From contig JBDZVM010000001.1 of assembly GCA_040255675.1 (NCBI GenBank), positions 178,171 to 242,170 of the forward strand: a stretch of DNA of 64,000 nucleotides, in the 5' to 3' direction. The notes beneath the pieces were generated by a model. It searched no databases. It was not told the DNA's origin and was given only the letters and a program-made list of their open reading frames with translations. Each line of letters begins with the position of its first letter. The stretch's first letter is position 1. This document shows positions 44,223 through 53,925 of the stretch, one piece after another. The stretch comes from JBDZVM01 sp040255675 (GTDB taxonomy: Bacteria > Actinomycetota > Actinomycetes > Acidothermales > Acidothermaceae). Position numbers and translations under genes: made by a program.

Positions 44223-47153
44223 TCATGCCGTCTCTCCGTAGGTAGTCCTAAAGATGGCGTCGGAGAGCCATCGACGGAAGCTTTCGTTGTCGCTGAACTG
44301 CTTGAACAGCTCGGTATCGTCCTTCAGGACCGCCATCATCACCCGGCTCAGGGCACGGTCGTGCTCGACGCGTGCGTTGGTCGGATCGTTGTTCTTCTTT
44401 GCGTTCTTGTATGCCTCGTCCTCGGACACTTTGCGAGGAATCTCTTCAGTGATGAGCCGCTGGACACGATCGGCATCGGTCCACTCAATGTTGCCGAACA
44501 GATCGTTGAAGGCCTGAAGGATGCTGGAGAGCCGCTCCAGTTCCGGGTTCGTCGAACGACCGCCCCCGGAGGTCGGTACCGGCTCGACGACGCCCTCCTC
44601 ATCAGCCAGAGCGATCTTCATGGTCTCCCGTTTTTCGACCCGGTACGACTCCATGTCGATGGTTTCGAGGATGCCGGCGGACAGGTCGGTCTCGCGTGGA
44701 GCCGGCAGCTTTGGGATGAGGTGCTCGAGGAAGATCGAGAGCTTCTCCCAGGCGGGCACACCGAACGGCATGACGGCCGACAGAAAGTTGTACGTCCGCA
44801 CGAAGGCCTTCGCGCTACCTTTGAAGGCGACTTGATCGTCCTCGTCGGGCATCTCGATGTATTCGGCCACGGCGATATCGAGGATCGGATCGAGTCGATC
44901 GCGGTTCACGCCTTCTAAGTACAACTCGACGAAGCGGTCGACACTTTCCTGGGTGTAGAGCCCGTAACTGGTGAGTTCGTTGACGAGGTCATGCAGCTTG
45001 TTGGGGTCTGTCTCCCGGCTGAGCACCGTGGTCCGGTAGAACTGCGCGAAGGCGCGCTCGATGTCGTCCGCGTCATTGGCGAAGTCGAGAACGAACGCGT
45101 CGTACTTCGCCGGATGCGACCGGTTCAACCGTGACAATGTCTGCACCGCTTTGACGCCAGACAAAGTCTTGTCGACGTACATGGTGTGCAGCAGCGGCTC
45201 GTCATATCCAGTCTGGAACTTGTCCGCGCATACCAGGATGCGGTATGGGTCGTCCTGGATCCGATCGGCGATGCCTTTGGAAGGGAAGCCGTTCAGGCTG
45301 GCTTCGGTGACCTTCGCGCCCTTGTACTCGTGTTCGCCTGAGAAGGCGACGATCGCCTTGTAGGGACTCTTGCGCTGCTCCAGGTAGCCCTGGATGGCGT
45401 GGAAATACTCGAGGCAGCGGGGGATGCTGCTGGTCACGACCATCGCTCGGGCCTGGCCGGCGATCTTGCGCTTGGCGATGACGTGGTTGTGGAAGTGGTC
45501 GACCATGATCTCGGCCTTGAGCCGGATCGCGTGCTCATTGCCTTCGACAAACGCCCGCAGCTTCTTCGACGCCCGCTTCACGTCGAACTCTGGATCGTCC
45601 TCCACGGTCTTCATGAGCCTGTAGTAGCTACGGACCGGCGTGAAGTTCTCCAGCACGTCGATGATGAAGCGCTCCTGGATGGCCTGCTTCATCGTGTAGC
45701 TGTGAAACGCGCGGTAACCAGTACCTTCCGACGTGGGCACTGGGACGCCGAACATTTGGAGCGTCTTGTTTTTCGGCGTCGCTGTGAAGGCGAAATAGCT
45801 GGCGTTCGGGAGCATCTTCTTGGACTCGATGATGCGGTTGATCGTGTCTTCGATCGTTTCGTCTTCTTCGGCGGCTCCTTTTACTGCAAGCGCCATCGAC
45901 ACTGCCGCCGCAGATTTGCCGCCTTGGCCGGAATGGGCTTCGTCGATGATGATCGCGAAAGTGTGGTCGCGATGGTCTTTGCCGATGTCGTCGAGGATGT
46001 AGGGAAACTTTTGGACAGTCGTGACGATGATCTTCTTGCCAGCCTGAATCGCTCGCCGGAGATCGCCGGAGTGTTCGGCGTGGACGACGGTGGAGCGAAC
46101 CTGCATGAAGGACTTGATGGTTTCCTTGAGTTGGGCATCCAGGATGACGCGGTCGGTCACGATGATTACTGAATCGAAGGCGTTGTGGTCGCCGTGCTTG
46201 GTCTCAGTCAGTTGGTGAGCCAGCCACGCGATCGAGTTCGACTTGCCGCTACCCGCGGAATGCTGGATCAGGTAGCGACGTCCGGCACCGTTGGTTTCGA
46301 CGTCCGCCAGCAGCCTGCGGACGACGTCGAGCTGGTGGTAACGAGGGAAGATCTGGGCAGACGTCTTCTTGCCGGTGCGTTCGTTCTTGCTCGTGACGAT
46401 CTGGGCGTAGTTCTCGATGATGTTGGCCAGGCTCGCGGGGGCGAGGATTTCACGCCAGAGGTAGTCGGTCTTGATGCCGTCGGGGTTCGGGGGGTTGCCG
46501 GCTCCGTCGTTCCAGCCTTTGTCGAACGGCAAGAACCACGACTGCTTGCCTTTGAGATGCGTGCAGAACCGCACCTGCTGATCGTCGAGGCCGAAGTGCG
46601 CGACGCATCGACCGAACTGGAACAGCAGCTCGCGCGGGTCGCGATCGCGCTTGTACTGCTCCACCGCGTCGTCGAAGGTCTGCTTGGTGATGTTGTTCTT
46701 CAGCTCAAATGTGAATGTCGGAATGCCGTTCACGAATGCCGCGAGATCGAGTGAGAGCGCCGCGTCCGTTGAGCTGTAGTGCAGTTGACGGGTCACCGTG
46801 AAACGGTTCGCAGCAAAGAGTTCGGTGGCCTTGGCGTTCCCAGGCGTCGGCGTCGGATAGAAGAAGTCGACGTGGTGCTGCCTGTGGTCGATGCCGTTGC
46901 GAAGCACTCCGACGACACCGCGCTTGGTGATCTCACCCTGCAGGCGCGCTAGGAACTCGTGACGCGTCGGTGTCGCCTCGTGCAGAGAGAGCGTTTCAGC
47001 AAGGTCAGGCTGAGTCGCCTCGGCGAACGCGAAGAGCTGTGGGAGGTCGAGGGCGTACGCCGGCGCATAATCCGTGGCCGCACCCTGGATCCACCCGCCG
47101 TCGACCATCTGTCGGACGATGAGCGCCTCCAAGCTCTCCTCGTTCAGCCGCAA
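44223..47153 (-). CDS. hsdR: type I restriction enzyme R subunit (HsdR)
   Basis: A 976-aa motor-nuclease subunit. The N-terminal nuclease core includes FVNGIPTFTFELKNN (the E-x-K of PD-ExK near residue 157). The helicase part has Walker A HSAGSGKSNSIAWLAHQL (~300), DEAH box IIIDEAHSGQGG (~405), FTATPK (~460), and the RNA/DNA helicase C part (ILVCADKFQTGYDEP, TLSRLNRSHPAK). A long C-terminal helical region binds the M/S core. Length is normal for HsdR. The TTG start lies 2 bp after the hsdS stop with a GGGGG ribosome site, so it is the last gene of the R-M operon. Confidence 0.95.
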   Translation of the reverse strand: MRLNEESLEALIVRQMVDGGWIQGAATDYAPAYALDLPQLFAFAEATQPDLAETLSLHEATPTRHEFLARLQGEITKRGVVGVLRNGIDHRQHHVDFFYPTPTPGNAKATELFAANRFTVTRQLHYSSTDAALSLDLAAFVNGIPTFTFELKNNITKQTFDDAVEQYKRDRDPRELLFQFGRCVAHFGLDDQQVRFCTHLKGKQSWFLPFDKGWNDGAGNPPNPDGIKTDYLWREILAPASLANIIENYAQIVTSKNERTGKKTSAQIFPRYHQLDVVRRLLADVETNGAGRRYLIQHSAGSGKSNSIAWLAHQLTETKHGDHNAFDSVIIVTDRVILDAQLKETIKSFMQVRSTVVHAEHSGDLRRAIQAGKKIIVTTVQKFPYILDDIGKDHRDHTFAIIIDEAHSGQGGKSAAAVSMALAVKGAAEEDETIEDTINRIIESKKMLPNASYFAFTATPKNKTLQMFGVPVPTSEGTGYRAFHSYTMKQAIQERFIIDVLENFTPVRSYYRLMKTVEDDPEFDVKRASKKLRAFVEGNEHAIRLKAEIMVDHFHNHVIAKRKIAGQARAMVVTSSIPRCLEYFHAIQGYLEQRKSPYKAIVAFSGEHEYKGAKVTEASLNGFPSKGIADRIQDDPYRILVCADKFQTGYDEPLLHTMYVDKTLSGVKAVQTLSRLNRSHPAKYDAFVLDFANDADDIERAFAQFYRTTVLSRETDPNKLHDLVNELTSYGLYTQESVDRFVELYLEGVNRDRLDPILDIAVAEYIEMPDEDDQVAFKGSAKAFVRTYNFLSAVMPFGVPAWEKLSIFLEHLIPKLPAPRETDLSAGILETIDMESYRVEKRETMKIALADEEGVVEPVPTSGGGRSTNPELERLSSILQAFNDLFGNIEWTDADRVQRLITEEIPRKVSEDEAYKNAKKNNDPTNARVEHDRALSRVMMAVLKDDTELFKQFSDNESFRRWLSDAIFRTTYGETA

Positions 47154-47155
47154 GT

Positions 47156-48547
47156 TCAGCCCCCGATCGCTTCGACCACGTCGTCAAAGGCTGTCGCCTC
47201 AGCATCTTCGTCAATGTCCAAATCGACCGACCTCGCGACAAGGTCATCATCCGGCAGGAAGGCGGCGATCCCGCGCACGTCGACCCCGCCGGTGACGACG
47301 TCCGCGACGAGCCGCTCGCGGAACTCATTCAGTAGGTCCATCTCACGTCGAGCGCGAGCGATTGCCTGATCCAGCCTCAAGGAGCGCTGACGAATCTGAG
47401 CGACGATTTCGATCTGGTTTCCCATCGGTGGCATGAGAATCTCGACATTCTTGACCTCATCTAACCCAAGACCCTGTTTTGTGCCTCCGTACTCGCTGCC
47501 CTTGAATTGGAGTCGGCTGGTTAGGCTTGAAAGTGCATGAGCCAGGAACGGTGGGTACACCACTGCGGGCCGCGGTCGCATGAGCGCAACGTGCTGGTTT
47601 ACGTATGCCTCCTCGCGCCAAGTGTCTGGCACGAGGGCGACGTTCCCGGTCAGTGCGCCCGTGATGCAGACCAGCACGTCGTTTGCGTGCACGCGAGTTC
47701 GGATTCCTTCGGTCGAATCCGGAAGCTCAACTCGCTGCACGATGTCGAGCTTCAACTCGAGGTCGCGTCCCAGATTCCCGCTCTGAAGGAAGATCGCGCC
47801 ATCGTCCGCATAGTACTGCGCCCAGCCCCGCGATCCTGAGGTAACGAATGTCGTGAGCGTCCGGCACCGTCTCCACTCCCAGCCGATAGGAACAGTGGCT
47901 AGCCATGGCGCAGATGAGGAATGGATATCTCGACGTCCGATGCCAAGCACCAGTTCGTCGACCAGGGCCCGCCGCGTCTGCCTCAGAAGCCCAACGAGCC
48001 GGCGTTTGGCTGCGATGGCGTTGTCGATGCGGGCGTTGGCGTGGGCAAGGTACTTCACGATGGCTGCCTGCTCATCGGCCGCGGGTAGGGCGACCTCGAT
48101 GTTCCGCATCCGTGCGACGTTGAGGTCCCACTGGCCGACGCGCACGCCGTCTGACGCCCGCCCGAACTGTGCCACCATCGGTTTGCTGCGGAGGAGGTGC
48201 TCACCGAAGCCGGGGACCTCGACGTCAATGTCAAAGACGAAGTAGGCGGGACTCACGATGCCGTCGATAGGTGCGAGACCAAGAGAACCCTGCCACGCCT
48301 TCATCTTGTTGATGACCAAGTCGCCCTGCCGAGCGACCTTGTAGTTGGACAGGTCCTCTGGGATAACGTTGTGATTGTCGTCCTCGATGGTCCTGACAAA
48401 GACACCGCGTTCACGTGCGACCGTCAGGAGCGGTAGGTCTGGCCGATTGCGCTCGGACCGGCTGGTGAGCAAAGTCCGCAACGACCGCCGCCCCCAGCCG
48501 GGCCGTCCTCCTGGCGTTCTCGTTGGGTTGAAGAGCCCGCTCATCAT
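47156..48547 (-). CDS. hsdS: type I restriction-modification specificity subunit (HsdS)
   Basis: A 463-aa specificity protein with the normal two target-recognition domains (about 20-140 and 215-350) separated by helical spacers: LPAADEQAAIVKYLAHANARIDNAIAAKRR in the middle (given as ADEQAAIVKYLAH and NAIAAKRRLVGLL) and MGNQIEIVAQIRQRSLRLDQAI at the end. An acidic tail of about 40 residues (VARSVDLDIDEDAE) follows, which is unusual. ATG at 48547 overlaps the upstream DUF262 stop by 1 bp. It sets the bipartite DNA target, which cannot be predicted from sequence. Confidence 0.93.
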   Translation of the reverse strand: MMSGLFNPTRTPGGRPGWGRRSLRTLLTSRSERNRPDLPLLTVARERGVFVRTIEDDNHNVIPEDLSNYKVARQGDLVINKMKAWQGSLGLAPIDGIVSPAYFVFDIDVEVPGFGEHLLRSKPMVAQFGRASDGVRVGQWDLNVARMRNIEVALPAADEQAAIVKYLAHANARIDNAIAAKRRLVGLLRQTRRALVDELVLGIGRRDIHSSSAPWLATVPIGWEWRRCRTLTTFVTSGSRGWAQYYADDGAIFLQSGNLGRDLELKLDIVQRVELPDSTEGIRTRVHANDVLVCITGALTGNVALVPDTWREEAYVNQHVALMRPRPAVVYPPFLAHALSSLTSRLQFKGSEYGGTKQGLGLDEVKNVEILMPPMGNQIEIVAQIRQRSLRLDQAIARARREMDLLNEFRERLVADVVTGGVDVRGIAAFLPDDDLVARSVDLDIDEDAEATAFDDVVEAIGG

Positions 48548-50403
48548 CAGACTTCGCCTGCGACTGCTACGAGATCGTCGGGATTCCAAACCAGTTTGGC
48601 GATCTCGCGGTAGAGGTTGCCACGTTCGATGATGTCACCGGCTTTGAATTCGTCGTACGGCTTGAATGGGAGTCCGCTGGACTTGGCGAAGGTGAGGAAG
48701 CCGGGGTTCTTCTCGTAGGTCTGCGGGTCGAGACTCGCCGCCAGCAGATTGTGACTGAAGTAGCGGGGCCGCTTCTGTGCGTATGTCTCGTCGTTGTAGC
48801 TGGCGTTGAACTGCTTTGGTAGCAGGAGCAGGTCGCCGACCCGGCTGCGGTGGCGGGCGAAGTCGGCTTCGTGGCTGAACTCGTCGGTGTGGCGATCTGG
48901 GTGGTCGGCCCAGATGTGCTCGACCTCGTATTTCACGTTCGCGCCGTTGGTTAGTTCGATGTAGTTCGAGGCCTGGCCGGAGCCGACGGTGACGTAATCG
49001 GTGATCCGGGCCAGGACCTTGTGCAGCTGTCCGCGGTTCTGCTGGTGGACATATAGGTCGTCGTTGCTGTCGAACGTCTCGTCGACCTTGAGTAGAAAGT
49101 CCCGCAGCGTCTCGGCAAGCTCGTTGATAGCGAGGCCACGGATGGCGCGCATGTAGTTGAACATGGCGTACTGCATCGTGGAATAGGCGGTCGCCCGGAA
49201 GTTCCAGATTCGCCAAGCCAGCAGGATGTCGGTGAAGCGCCCGACGAGTTCCAACTTGCGCTCGATCGTCTGGTGGTCGTCGTCCGCCCGCAGTGGCGCC
49301 AGCAGCATTTGGTCCTGGAGGGTGAACCCGAGGTCGGCGTTGTAGCGGAGGAATCGGAGCCCACTGCCCGGGTTGAAAGCACCCGAGGATGCTTCGACGA
49401 TCCGCTCATACTGCCGGCTGTAGAAATCGAAGTCACGGGCGACGAAGTCGTAGAAGTCCTGATGCGAGATCAGCCCGGCGCGTTCGTGGTGGTCGCGAAG
49501 CCAGCGGTGAAACTCAGTGCCGATGCGGTCCCAGTCCTCGGGCCGAGCGCCCTTCTTGCGCTCGCGGATTTTGGTGGAGTATTGGCTGCGCAGCCAGGTC
49601 TTGAGGAAGTCCGATCCCGCGTCGTCTGCGCGGTCATCGAGGGCCCGCAGTCGTTTGCGCCAGAGGTCGTTGGCCTTGGTTCGGGGCTGCCCGTCCTGCA
49701 TGTTGGCGAGCAGGTACCCCTTGAGCATGTCTGCGGGCGTCAGCTTCAGGCCGCGGTCGTTCATCGTCTCGAAGATCGCGTAGGCGTCGTCGTCAGTGTA
49801 CGCGGTGATCTGGACGAGCTGAACCCTGTCCTTTAGCCAGTCGATGAAGAACGGAAGAGCCTTCTCCTTCATCTCATCGGGGAACAGGCCATCGAGTTCC
49901 CGGTACCGCTCGACAAGAGTGCGGACCGACTCAGCCGCGTATTCCGGCGGCTCGTACTCCCCGTGCTCGAAAATCGCCTCCATGCAGTCGGTCCGGTCGG
50001 GGACGTCGAGGTTGAATGACTTCTCGCCGAACTTCTCGGAGAAGATCAGCTGGTCGATGTCGACCGCGTCGTCGCGGCCCTTTTGCAGGCGCCGGAGGTA
50101 AGTGAGCAGGAGCGTCAGGCTGGTCAGGCGCTGTTGACCGTCGACGATGAACGGCTGGCTGCCCTTCTGGGAAATGATGATGGAGCCCAGGTAGTAGCCC
50201 GGGTATTGCGCAACGTCTTTGCGGGCGTGGCCGGGCTCGTAGAGGTCGAGGAACTTCGTTGTGAGGTCGGTGACGAGTTCGGCGAGCTGTTTCGACTCCC
50301 ACTTGTACTCGCGCTGGTAGTAGTCGATGGAGTACTTCTTTTTCTCCAGCACCTCGGCGACCGTCTTGGCCACGCCGTCGATGCTCCGGTCGACGTCGTT
50401 CAC
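48547..50403 (-). CDS. DUF262/DUF1524 GmrSD-like protein embedded in the R-M operon
   Basis: A 618-aa protein. The N-terminal DUF262 (GmrS-like, ParB/sulfiredoxin fold) shows DYYQREYKWESKQL and the nucleotide-handling FIVDGQQRLTSL motif (~95). The C-terminal DUF1524 (GmrD-like, His-Me nuclease) shows YEVEHIWADHPDRH (~490) and LLLLPKQFNASYND (~525). GmrSD-type enzymes are NTP-stimulated endonucleases against modified DNA. GTG at 50403 overlaps hsdM by 4 bp and the stop overlaps hsdS by 1 bp, so it is co-translated within the type I operon, like the RloF genes linked to hsd loci. Confidence 0.88.
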   Translation of the reverse strand: MNDVDRSIDGVAKTVAEVLEKKKYSIDYYQREYKWESKQLAELVTDLTTKFLDLYEPGHARKDVAQYPGYYLGSIIISQKGSQPFIVDGQQRLTSLTLLLTYLRRLQKGRDDAVDIDQLIFSEKFGEKSFNLDVPDRTDCMEAIFEHGEYEPPEYAAESVRTLVERYRELDGLFPDEMKEKALPFFIDWLKDRVQLVQITAYTDDDAYAIFETMNDRGLKLTPADMLKGYLLANMQDGQPRTKANDLWRKRLRALDDRADDAGSDFLKTWLRSQYSTKIRERKKGARPEDWDRIGTEFHRWLRDHHERAGLISHQDFYDFVARDFDFYSRQYERIVEASSGAFNPGSGLRFLRYNADLGFTLQDQMLLAPLRADDDHQTIERKLELVGRFTDILLAWRIWNFRATAYSTMQYAMFNYMRAIRGLAINELAETLRDFLLKVDETFDSNDDLYVHQQNRGQLHKVLARITDYVTVGSGQASNYIELTNGANVKYEVEHIWADHPDRHTDEFSHEADFARHRSRVGDLLLLPKQFNASYNDETYAQKRPRYFSHNLLAASLDPQTYEKNPGFLTFAKSSGLPFKPYDEFKAGDIIERGNLYREIAKLVWNPDDLVAVAGEV

Positions 50404-52367
50404 CCGGCCTCCCCCGCGATCTCCGCGATGAGGTTATCCGTTTCGGCCGCCAGCGCGCGGATGTCGGCCTGAATCTCGGCGAGGCTGCGCATGGGCGCCG
50501 GGCGGTAGAAGTGCCGTGTAAACGAGATCTCGTATCCGATCTTCGTCTTGCTTGTGTCGACCCACGCGTCCGGGGCGTAGGGCAGCACCTCACGCCGGAG
50601 GAAGGCCTCGACCCCGTCGCGCCACTGGCCCGCAGGCTCGTTGAGGGGAACCTGCTCGGTGTCACGCAGTTCGGAGTCGGCCTCGTACTGGACGGCTCGC
50701 GGCTTGCCGCCGACGATGGCGTCGAAGAGGCCGTGCGGCGGATCGGCTCGGGTGCCGGCCGGCATGACCTTCTTGATGATCGCCGGCGCGGATTCGTCGC
50801 GCTTGCCATTCTCCTTCAGTTCCTTGATCTCACCTGACTTGTACAGGCGCCCCTCGTCGGCGCCGGCGATGCGAAGGGGCCGCTCGACGACGATTTTCGA
50901 GTAGCCGAAGTCCCGGTTGTCGAAGATTTTGGAGTGCTGATCGTCGTCGGCCGCGTCGAAGGCGAGGAAGGTGCGCATCACGCGGTCGATGTCCGCCGGT
51001 GCCAGCTCGACGCCCTTCTCTCCCAGGTTCTTTCGCAGCGGTGTGTACCACTCCGTCGCGTCGATGAGCTGGATCTTGCCTCTGCGGCGCTCCTCCTTGC
51101 GGTTGCTGAGCACCCAGATGTAGGTGGCAATGCCGGTGTTGTAGAACATTTTGAGCGGCAGCGCGACGATGGCCTCCAGCCAGTCGTTCTCGATGATCCA
51201 GCGGCGGATGTTGCTCTCGCCCTGCCCGGCGTCGCCGGTGAACAGCGACGAGCCGTTGTGGATCTCGGCGATGCGGCTTCCGAGCTCGGTGTGGTGTTTC
51301 ATCTTCGAGATCAGGTTGGCCAGGAACATCATCTGCCCGTCGCTGCTGCGGGTGACCAGCGAGTATTCGACGTCGCCGGCGTGCTCGACGAGGAAGCGCG
51401 GGTCGCGGATGTTCTTGGCGCCTCCCATGCGTTCCTGGTCGGTCTTCCAGCTCTTGCCGTACGGCGGGTTGGAGAGCATGAAGTCGAACTCGCGGCCGGC
51501 GAATGCGTCGTTGGACAGCGTCGACCACTCGGGGCCGCCGACGATGTTGTCGGCCGCCTCGCCGTCGCCTTTGAGGATCAGGTCGGCCTTGGCGATCGCG
51601 TACGTCTCACCATTGATCTCCTGCCCGAAAAGGTGGGTTTTGACCTGCTTGCCTTGCTTAGCCGTGAGCTGCTCCAGGGTTTCTTCCGCGACGGTGAGCA
51701 TGCCGCCGGTACCCATCGCGCCGTCGTACAGCAAGTACGTCCCTGACTGGATCCGGTCGGCGATCGGCTCGAACATCAGGCGGGTCATGAGACGGACGGC
51801 GTCGCGGGGGGTCCAGTGCTCACCGGCCTCCTCGTTGTTGTCCTCGTTGAACCGCCGAACCAGCTCTTCGAAGACGGTGCCCATGCCGTGGTTGTCAAGG
51901 CCCGTTGGCGACAGGTCCAGATCTGGGTCGAGGAACTTCTCCAAAAGGGTTCCGAGCGCGTCCGCCTTGGTCAGGCGCGGGATCTGGTTGCGGAACTCGA
52001 AGTTGTCCAGGATCTGTTGGACGTTGGGGGAGAAACCGTCGAGGTAGGCCTCGAAGTCGAGCTTGAGCCGGGAGGCGTTGGTGACCGAGCGGAGGTCCTT
52101 CAGGGTGAAGCCGGAGGTGTTGTAGAAGTCCTGTCCTGAGGCCTGCCGGAGCGCGGCGTCCTGGTTCACGATGCCTGCGGAGTCGAGCGCCGCCTTGGTG
52201 TCAGCGACGGCGTCCTTGGTCGTCTCCAGGACGCTGTCGAGACGACGAAGGACGGTGAACGGCAGGATCACGTCGCGGTACTTGCCACGGACGTAGAGGT
52301 CGCGCAGCACATCGTCGGCGATCGCCCAGATCAAGGCGGCGATTCGGCTGTGGCTCGTGCTGTTCAA
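50400..52367 (-). CDS. hsdM: type I modification methyltransferase (HsdM)
   Basis: A 655-aa N6-adenine methyltransferase. The HsdM N-terminal helical domain (SRIAALIWAIADDVLRDLY) is followed by the methyltransferase fold with GEHWTPRDAVRLMTRLM (~200), SAM motif YDGAMGTGGML (~225) and catalytic NPPY motif IV (MLSNPPYGKSW, ~295). The C-terminus binds HsdS. TTG at 52367 has a GGAGGG ribosome site about 8 bp away, a clear start. First gene of the hsdM-DUF262-hsdS-hsdR operon, protecting host DNA. Confidence 0.95.
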   Translation of the reverse strand: MNSTSHSRIAALIWAIADDVLRDLYVRGKYRDVILPFTVLRRLDSVLETTKDAVADTKAALDSAGIVNQDAALRQASGQDFYNTSGFTLKDLRSVTNASRLKLDFEAYLDGFSPNVQQILDNFEFRNQIPRLTKADALGTLLEKFLDPDLDLSPTGLDNHGMGTVFEELVRRFNEDNNEEAGEHWTPRDAVRLMTRLMFEPIADRIQSGTYLLYDGAMGTGGMLTVAEETLEQLTAKQGKQVKTHLFGQEINGETYAIAKADLILKGDGEAADNIVGGPEWSTLSNDAFAGREFDFMLSNPPYGKSWKTDQERMGGAKNIRDPRFLVEHAGDVEYSLVTRSSDGQMMFLANLISKMKHHTELGSRIAEIHNGSSLFTGDAGQGESNIRRWIIENDWLEAIVALPLKMFYNTGIATYIWVLSNRKEERRRGKIQLIDATEWYTPLRKNLGEKGVELAPADIDRVMRTFLAFDAADDDQHSKIFDNRDFGYSKIVVERPLRIAGADEGRLYKSGEIKELKENGKRDESAPAIIKKVMPAGTRADPPHGLFDAIVGGKPRAVQYEADSELRDTEQVPLNEPAGQWRDGVEAFLRREVLPYAPDAWVDTSKTKIGYEISFTRHFYRPAPMRSLAEIQADIRALAAETDNLIAEIAGEAG

Positions 52368-52586
52368 CTTGTATCCCTCCGGAACCCGGCCTGCACGCCT
52401 GCCTGGATCGACGCCGGCGACGGCTCACACCATATTCGGCTTCGGCGACAGGATCAGTCAGTTGGTCGCGGAGATCGAGATCTTCGGCCAGCTTGCAGCT
52501 GCTGCGGCCTACCAGCGCACGCTTGCGGCGCTACCCAATGCTGAGCCGCATATAGGCGGCACGCTCGTGCCGGTGACGTATCGCAA
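52368..52586. other. region upstream of hsdM
   Basis: Contains the hsdM promoter and ribosome site. A plus-strand frame across it (about 52357-52580) encodes a helical stretch, FGFGDRISQLVAEIEIFGQL, with protein-like composition but no start or ribosome site. It may be the broken 5' part of the next small gene, since its frame differs from that of 52587 by one. Confidence 0.35.
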
Positions 52587-52955
52587 GTGGTCGAGGGCGC
52601 CTCCGGGCTCGTCGAGATTCGTCGTGTTGTTGAGCAGGTCTCGACCGTCTTCCAAGACCCGGAGGCTCACATGGCTGTTCCCTCAACGCACAAACTTTGT
52701 TGCCCGGCGGCACCCGTTTCCGATGACATGAAGTGGATTCGGAGGCAGCTGATCGCCTGTGCGTGCGACCTAACCTTGCTGCGACGGCGGCTCCTGGCGG
52801 CACGACCGCAGGACCCGACCGGCGACTCTCTCGGCGTGGTAACGGAGGTTCTCGCCGCCGTCGAGGAAGCGTTCGACGCGGCCGTCGTCCGCATCGATGC
52901 AGAGCAGGACCTGCGCTACGCCGAAGCCCAAGTACAGCGGGGGTGCGCGGCGTGA
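52587..52955 (+). CDS. small helical protein, start uncertain
   Basis: Up to 122 aa; the C-terminal helical part (LTLLRRRLLAARPQDPTG, VVTEVLAAVEEAFDAAVVRID) is protein-like and resembles the short helical cargo proteins nearby. GTG at 52587 or ATG at 52728 (75 aa) could start it; neither has a good ribosome site. It is coupled to the next gene by a GTGA overlap at 52952-52955, which supports the end being real. Possibly a frameshifted relic of a longer gene. Confidence 0.45.
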   Translation: MVEGASGLVEIRRVVEQVSTVFQDPEAHMAVPSTHKLCCPAAPVSDDMKWIRRQLIACACDLTLLRRRLLAARPQDPTGDSLGVVTEVLAAVEEAFDAAVVRIDAEQDLRYAEAQVQRGCAA

Positions 52956-53431
52956 CCGGCGATGGTCATGTCGATGTGCAGGCGTTGTGCCGAAGCGTCA
53001 AGCCGTTGCTGTTGGACCGCGGCGTCGGTACCGGCGGCCCGCGGCTGCGCGTCGAGGCGACCACCCAGCAGGGAGGATGTGTAACGGACCAGCCGTTGCT
53101 GCCGATCGCGTCTTTTGTCGACGGCGTTCAGGCGGTGCGGTTGTTGACGATGCGCCCCGATCGTCGTCCGGTCTAGCTCGCGGCGGTAGCGGCTGGGACG
53201 ATCGACCCGCACGCCGACCGTGTCGTCGTCGCCGAGTTCCGGCTGGTGGTGTTGTGTTCGCACCGTGACGAGGTGTGGGCACGGTCATTGCCCGGCGGTT
53301 GCGACGTCGAGGTGGTGGACGCCAATCACGACGCCGGGATCGACCTGGATGTGCGGGCTTGGGTCGACCGCACCCGCCGTGACCTCGAGCAACAGGTGCT
53401 CAAGCGTGGGCTGGCATCGGCGGGGGAGTGA
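52952..53431 (+). pseudogene. unknown protein interrupted by an in-frame TAG
   Basis: Starting at GTG 52952, the frame encodes 74 residues to a TAG at 53174-53176, then stays open in the same frame for another 84 residues to a TGA at 53429-53431 with protein-like content (VVVAEFRLVVLCSHRDEVW, DANHDAGIDLDVRAWVDRTRRDL). The constant frame suggests one ~159-aa gene with a nonsense mutation; two short genes are possible, but the second half lacks a credible start. Family not recognised. Confidence 0.55.
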
Positions 53432-53496
53432 TGGGTCGTGCTCGACGGCCCACTCCGTGACCTTGCACGAGACGACGCCGCCGAGGGTGCGCCGCA

Positions 53497-53877
53497 GTGA
53501 TCGGGCTGGTGAAGACGTGTGAGGAGCAGTACCTGACCGATGAGCATTTGTCGGTGCACACGCTCGCCGAAGGTGAAACTAGTCGTGCGTTCGTCTTGCC
53601 CGCCGCGCGCCGCGGGCAACTCGACAGGATCAGCTGCTACCTGCGGCAATACGACGCCACCCATCAGCCGTGGACGTTCGGACTAGTGCGCGTCGAACTG
53701 CCAGCCGAACGCGGTGAGCGGCTTGCTCGCGCGGCGGCGACCGTGTTAGCCGGCCGGCAACACCGCGGCGTCGGCGATGCGCGCTGGGACCGCCAACAGC
53801 AGTGGATCGCCCGGTTGGAGACTGCGCTGCACGCGCATGTCCCCTACCCACTTCGTGCGGCTGACGAAGTGGCGTGA
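53497..53877 (+). CDS. hypothetical protein in the small-gene cluster
   Basis: A 126-aa protein with a basic, helical C-terminus (RQHRGVGDARWDRQQQWIARLETALHAH) and a beta-rich start (EEQYLTDEHLSVHTLAEGETSRAFVL). No family recognised. GTG at 53497 follows the preceding relic by 65 bp; the ribosome site is weak. It ends 6 bp before a terminator hairpin shared with the convergent 53926 gene. Confidence 0.6.
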   Translation: MIGLVKTCEEQYLTDEHLSVHTLAEGETSRAFVLPAARRGQLDRISCYLRQYDATHQPWTFGLVRVELPAERGERLARAAATVLAGRQHRGVGDARWDRQQQWIARLETALHAHVPYPLRAADEVA

Positions 53878-53883
53878 TATGAC

Positions 53884-53917
53884 CGGGCGGGGGTGAGGGG
53901 TTACCTCACCCCGCCCG
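53884..53917. terminator. bidirectional hairpin terminator
   Basis: CGGGCGGGGGTGAGG (53884-53898) pairs with CCTCACCCCGCCCG (53904-53917), one bulged G, loop of 5 nt. It separates the 53497 gene from the convergent gene at 53926, 8 bp away. Confidence 0.78.
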
Positions 53918-53925
53918 ATTCGGTG

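Noticed and set aside
53438..53500. 20-codon frame between two small genes
   Set aside because: Too short, with no ribosome site or conserved feature.
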